A stretch of DNA of 8,503 nt, from positions 1 through 8,503 of the forward strand of contig CAYSCV010000058.1 in NCBI GenBank assembly GCA_964429715.1, read 5' to 3'. This DNA comes from JACPNA01 sp964429715 (GTDB lineage Archaea > Nanobdellota > Nanobdellia > Woesearchaeales > GW2011-AR9). Positions within the stretch are counted from its first letter, which is position 1, and each line of letters opens with the position of its first letter. The position numbers were made by a program, and so were the translations under genes. This document shows positions 6,314-8,503 of this stretch, piece by piece. A model generated the notes under the pieces. That model was not told where the DNA came from. It was given only the letters and a program-made list of their open reading frames with translations, and ran no database searches.

Positions 6314-6967
6314 CTAACCCGCCCCCGGATCCGTCACTCCAGCTCCCTGAGAAGAACCAGTTCCAAAGAATAAATTGACATCCAATCCATCCTTACCATA
6401 ACTCTTCTTCCCACAGTTCAACCCCGCATCCGGTCCACCCTGCCCCACTTTCTCACACTTATCCTGACCAGTACTTTTATCATCTGTTTTAAAATCATCC
6501 ATCAACAAATTCATCACGCACCCACCATACGCTGATGCCCAACTACTTTCACATTTTTTAAAATTTGATTTGGAGACTTCATCATTTGGATTCGTCATTC
6601 CCGATGAGCCATATTTTTTGGTTCCTTTGAATTCACATTTCTCATCAAATATGGCAGTTTTTGAATGCGACCAACCTGAATCATCTCCATCTGCAGCTTT
6701 TGCTTGCTTATCTGCGTAAATATTTGCATCTTTTACATTATCAAACGTTTTTGTTACAGGTGCGCTATCAGGAGAAGTTACAGTAACTTCAACTTTCCGT
6801 TCAACAACATTACCCTCTTTATCTTTTACTGTTACATCTTTTTTGTTAATATCAGTTGTATCGCCATTTTTATCTGTAACTTTTCTCGATCCACTAGTTA
6901 CCTCCTTCGTTCCACCTGGAGGAGTTTCAGTTTTTTCCGCACTCAACCCCCCGTTAAACACACTCAT
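6314..6967 (-). CDS. Hypothetical polar, Cys-containing protein; no family recognised
   Basis: 217 residues. No known domain was recognised. The N-terminal half (about 1-95) is highly polar and rich in Lys, Asp, Thr and Val, with beta-like alternating stretches such as KDVTVKDKEGNVVERKVEVTVT, typical of extracellular or linker sequence. The second half has five Cys (EKC, KKC, GGC, DKC, LNC), aromatic residues and many Gly/Ser, ending GAGVTDPGAG. This resembles a secreted, disulfide-bearing protein, yet there is no signal peptide or membrane helix: an in-frame TAA directly precedes the ATG and the other two frames are closed nearby. It may be the remnant or separated C-terminal part of a larger surface protein, a cargo of another secretion route, or a cytosolic protein. 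Codon choice looks more A/T-rich than in the HAD and YvcK genes. It starts 27 nt after the HAD gene without a visible TATA box and is probably on that transcript; poly-T runs follow its stop. Confidence 0.7.
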   Translation of the reverse strand: MSVFNGGLSAEKTETPPGGTKEVTSGSRKVTDKNGDTTDINKKDVTVKDKEGNVVERKVEVTVTSPDSAPVTKTFDNVKDANIYADKQAKAADGDDSGWSHSKTAIFDEKCEFKGTKKYGSSGMTNPNDEVSKSNFKKCESSWASAYGGCVMNLLMDDFKTDDKSTGQDKCEKVGQGGPDAGLNCGKKSYGKDGLDVNLFFGTGSSQGAGVTDPGAG

Positions 6968-6994
6968 TTAACTTTAAACTAATTTACACCCCTT

Positions 6995-7486
6995 TCACAA
7001 CTCCTCCCTCTCCTCGACCCCTAACACCCGTCGCAACTCCAAAAAACTCCCCACAATATGCAACGGCTTCTCCACTCCCGCTTTCGGCACCAGATGTTTA
7101 TACTTCCCCTCCGCATGCCGAAACAACACTGTCTTCAAGCCCAGCTCATTACCATATTTAATCTCCGAATCAACTCTATCCCCAATCACCCACACCTCAC
7201 GTTTATTTGCCGCAAACTGCGCCAACGCCTGTTGAAAACAACTTTTTTTTCCTTCATCCGTTTGCGTAATCAAGATTGCATCAAATAACTCTTCTATCCC
7301 TAACCTTCGAATCTTTTGAAACTGCAAAAAAGCATCACCCTTCGACACGAGCACTTTTTTAACACCTCTCAACCCTAAAATCTCACGCGCATACGGAAAT
7401 AATACTAATCGCTTCATATCCTCCTCAGAATACTCATCCGGCAATCGCGCAAACAACGTATCATCTAAATCAAATATGAGTAACAA
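6995..7486 (-). CDS. HAD-superfamily hydrolase (phosphatase-like)
   Basis: 163 residues with all four HAD motifs: I, DLDDTL at 6-11 (nucleophile Asp6, acid/base Asp8); II, VLVSKG with Ser48; III, Lys80/81; IV, VIGDRVDSEIKYGNELG with Asp103 and the following acidic residue Asp106. The cap region between motifs I and II is very short, as in small phosphatases of the Gph/YjjG-like group. Substrate unknown; a phosphorylated sugar or nucleotide is plausible. The start must be TTG at 7486 (or a rare ATA one codon earlier), because an in-frame TGA lies at 7492-7490 and Asp6 is only six codons in. This start overlaps the end of the YvcK-like gene by 17 nt, and a near-perfect Shine-Dalgarno lies 5 nt upstream, so the two genes are translationally coupled. 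A joint role with the YvcK-like protein is inferred from this coupling alone. Confidence 0.87.
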   Translation of the reverse strand: MLLIFDLDDTLFARLPDEYSEEDMKRLVLFPYAREILGLRGVKKVLVSKGDAFLQFQKIRRLGIEELFDAILITQTDEGKKSCFQQALAQFAANKREVWVIGDRVDSEIKYGNELGLKTVLFRHAEGKYKHLVPKAGVEKPLHIVGSFLELRRVLGVEEREEL

Positions 7487-8444
7487 TATTCATCAACTCC
7501 GTTGCCAATTTATCTGAATCATGACGAATAAACGCCCGATGCTTCGCAAGTACATCTGTATCTTGATACTCTGACTTGACTTCGCTTAACAAATCCGCTG
7601 ATATTAATCGTGCATCCACCGTAAGATCATTTTGCACCATCTCCCCTTCCTGTGCATACTTCTCAATTAACTCTTTCTTCGGCTTGCCATTATTAACTAA
7701 CACATAATCAAACACATCTACCCCTGTAAAGCGTTTCATCTCTCGAATATAATTCCCTACAGTAAACCCATTCGTCTGCCCTCGGCGATTCATCAAATTC
7801 ACAATAAACACCTTCTTTGCTTTTGTATCACGTAACGCTTTACTTATCCCTTCCACTAATAAATTAGGAATCAACGAAGTATACAATCCCCCTGGCCCAA
7901 CCACAACTAAATCCGCATTCATAATTTCATCAATCGCTTTACGATTCACTTCCGGAATCGGCTCAAGAAAAATACTCTGAAACCCTTTCTCAATCTCTGT
8001 AGACGTAAAAATTTGCCCCTCCCCCTCTAACACTTTGCCTGAATTTAGAATCATCTTCAACCGCACTTGATGCGTCGTCACCGGAATCACTTTGCCTTTA
8101 ATCGACATCACTCTTCCCATCTCCTCCACCGCCTTCTCAAAACTCCCTGTGACCTTCTCCAGCGCCGACAGAAATAAATTCCCAAAACTATGCCCTCCTA
8201 GTCCCCCATTCTCAAACCGATAATTCATCAAATTCCGCATCAACCGGCTCGAATCAGAAAGCGCAACTAAACATTGCCGTACATCACCTGGAGGCAACAC
8301 CCCTAACTCATCACGTAGAATCCCGGTAGAACCACCATCATCCGCCATAGACACAATCGCACTTAACTCTACCGGATAGTTCTTCAGCCCCGAAAGTACC
8401 ACAAAATTCCCCGTACCTCCGCCAATAACCACAACTTTCTTCAT
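7470..8444 (-). CDS. YvcK/CofD-family protein (COG0391, gluconeogenesis factor-like)
   Basis: 324 residues, a usual full length for the family. Motifs: IGGGTGN at 7-13 (nucleotide-binding loop), MADDGGSTG at 33-41, PPGDVRQ at 51-57, GGLGGHSFGNLFLSAL at 80-95, VVGPGGLYTS at 181-190, and NLMNRRGQTNGFTV at 216-229 in place of the common NLMTQPGET-type segment. Bacterial YvcK/GlmR binds UDP-GlcNAc and is needed for gluconeogenic growth and envelope precursor supply; CofD proper is the 2-phospho-L-lactate transferase of F420 synthesis. ADDGGSTG and GGHSFGNL point to the YvcK side rather than F420 synthesis. The role of archaeal members is not established. ATG 8444 lies about 30 nt below a TATA box with no Shine-Dalgarno, so the mRNA is probably leaderless. 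The 3' end overlaps the HAD gene. Confidence 0.92.
   Translation of the reverse strand: MKKVVVIGGGTGNFVVLSGLKNYPVELSAIVSMADDGGSTGILRDELGVLPPGDVRQCLVALSDSSRLMRNLMNYRFENGGLGGHSFGNLFLSALEKVTGSFEKAVEEMGRVMSIKGKVIPVTTHQVRLKMILNSGKVLEGEGQIFTSTEIEKGFQSIFLEPIPEVNRKAIDEIMNADLVVVGPGGLYTSLIPNLLVEGISKALRDTKAKKVFIVNLMNRRGQTNGFTVGNYIREMKRFTGVDVFDYVLVNNGKPKKELIEKYAQEGEMVQNDLTVDARLISADLLSEVKSEYQDTDVLAKHRAFIRHDSDKLATELMNIVTHI
7492..7500 (-). promoter_or_regulatory. Shine-Dalgarno that decides the TTG start of the HAD gene
   Basis: GGAGTTGAT on the minus strand matches the archaeal consensus GGAGGTGAT at eight of nine positions and lies 5 nt before TTG 7486. It is embedded in the last codons of the YvcK-like gene and supports TTG as the true start in the absence of any in-frame ATG. 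Confidence 0.7.
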
Positions 8445-8470
8445 TAAAGACTAAATAAGATAGAAATAGC

Positions 8471-8487
8471 TTTTAAAGATTGTGGAA
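8471..8487 (-). promoter_or_regulatory. Promoter (BRE/TATA) of the YvcK-like/HAD transcript
   Basis: The minus strand reads TTCCACAATCTTTAAAA. TTTAAAA is a TATA-like box centred about 30 nt upstream of ATG 8444, which places the expected archaeal start of transcription within a few bases of the ATG. The whole 17-nt element recurs identically upstream of the nucleotidyltransferase gene. Confidence 0.65.
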
Positions 8488-8503
8488 AAAAGAATTTAAA
8501 AAA

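Noticed and set aside
6704..6982. Plus-strand frame with hydrophobic, Cys/Phe-rich product
   Set aside because: Antisense shadow of the Lys/Asp-rich orphan gene; its hydrophobicity follows from the complement of those codons.
7470..8444. Assignment as CofD of F420 biosynthesis
   Set aside because: ADDGGSTG and GGHSFGNL segments fit the YvcK branch better, and no other F420 gene is in the window.

Overview
The window looks archaeal, and most like a DPANN-type genome (Woesearchaeota/Pacearchaeota-like; the lineage is inference). Evidence: AT-rich TATA-like boxes sit 25-30 nt upstream of several start codons, with no Shine-Dalgarno between them, as in leaderless archaeal transcription. Poly-T tracts follow several stop codons. 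One gene carries the archaeal COG2112-type kinase domain joined to an archaeal HemK/Mtq2-like methyltransferase. No rRNA, tRNA, CRISPR array or insertion sequence was seen.

All eight genes lie on the minus strand and are read from high to low coordinates. In order: (1) a YvcK/CofD-family protein (8444-7470), overlapping (2) a small HAD-superfamily hydrolase (7486-6995) with a TTG start; (3) an orphan, polar, Cys-containing protein with no signal peptide (6967-6314); (4-5) an MNT nucleotidyltransferase and HEPN RNase pair (6222-5441) resembling the MntA/HepT toxin-antitoxin system; (6) a sugar-phosphate nucleotidyltransferase (5365-4652); (7) a leucine-rich-repeat lipoprotein (4481-3207); (8) a methyltransferase-kinase fusion (3109-1868); and (9 nt later) a NodB deacetylase-GT2 glycosyltransferase-TPR fusion (1858 to beyond the left edge).

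Functionally there is a loose sugar and cell-surface theme: a nucleotidyltransferase that probably makes an activated sugar, a deacetylase/glycosyltransferase fusion, a surface lipoprotein, and a YvcK-like protein whose bacterial relatives govern amino-sugar/envelope metabolism. A toxin-antitoxin pair sits in the middle as its own transcription unit. Intergenic regions are short (none over 170 bp) and mostly hold a T-rich terminator followed by the next promoter. Two promoters, about 3 kb apart, share an identical 17-nt core element.

The main points for follow-up are the two unusual domain fusions, the shared promoter element, the altered catalytic residue of the MNT protein, the inverted repeat joining a terminator-like hairpin to the toxin-antitoxin TATA box, and the orphan protein.
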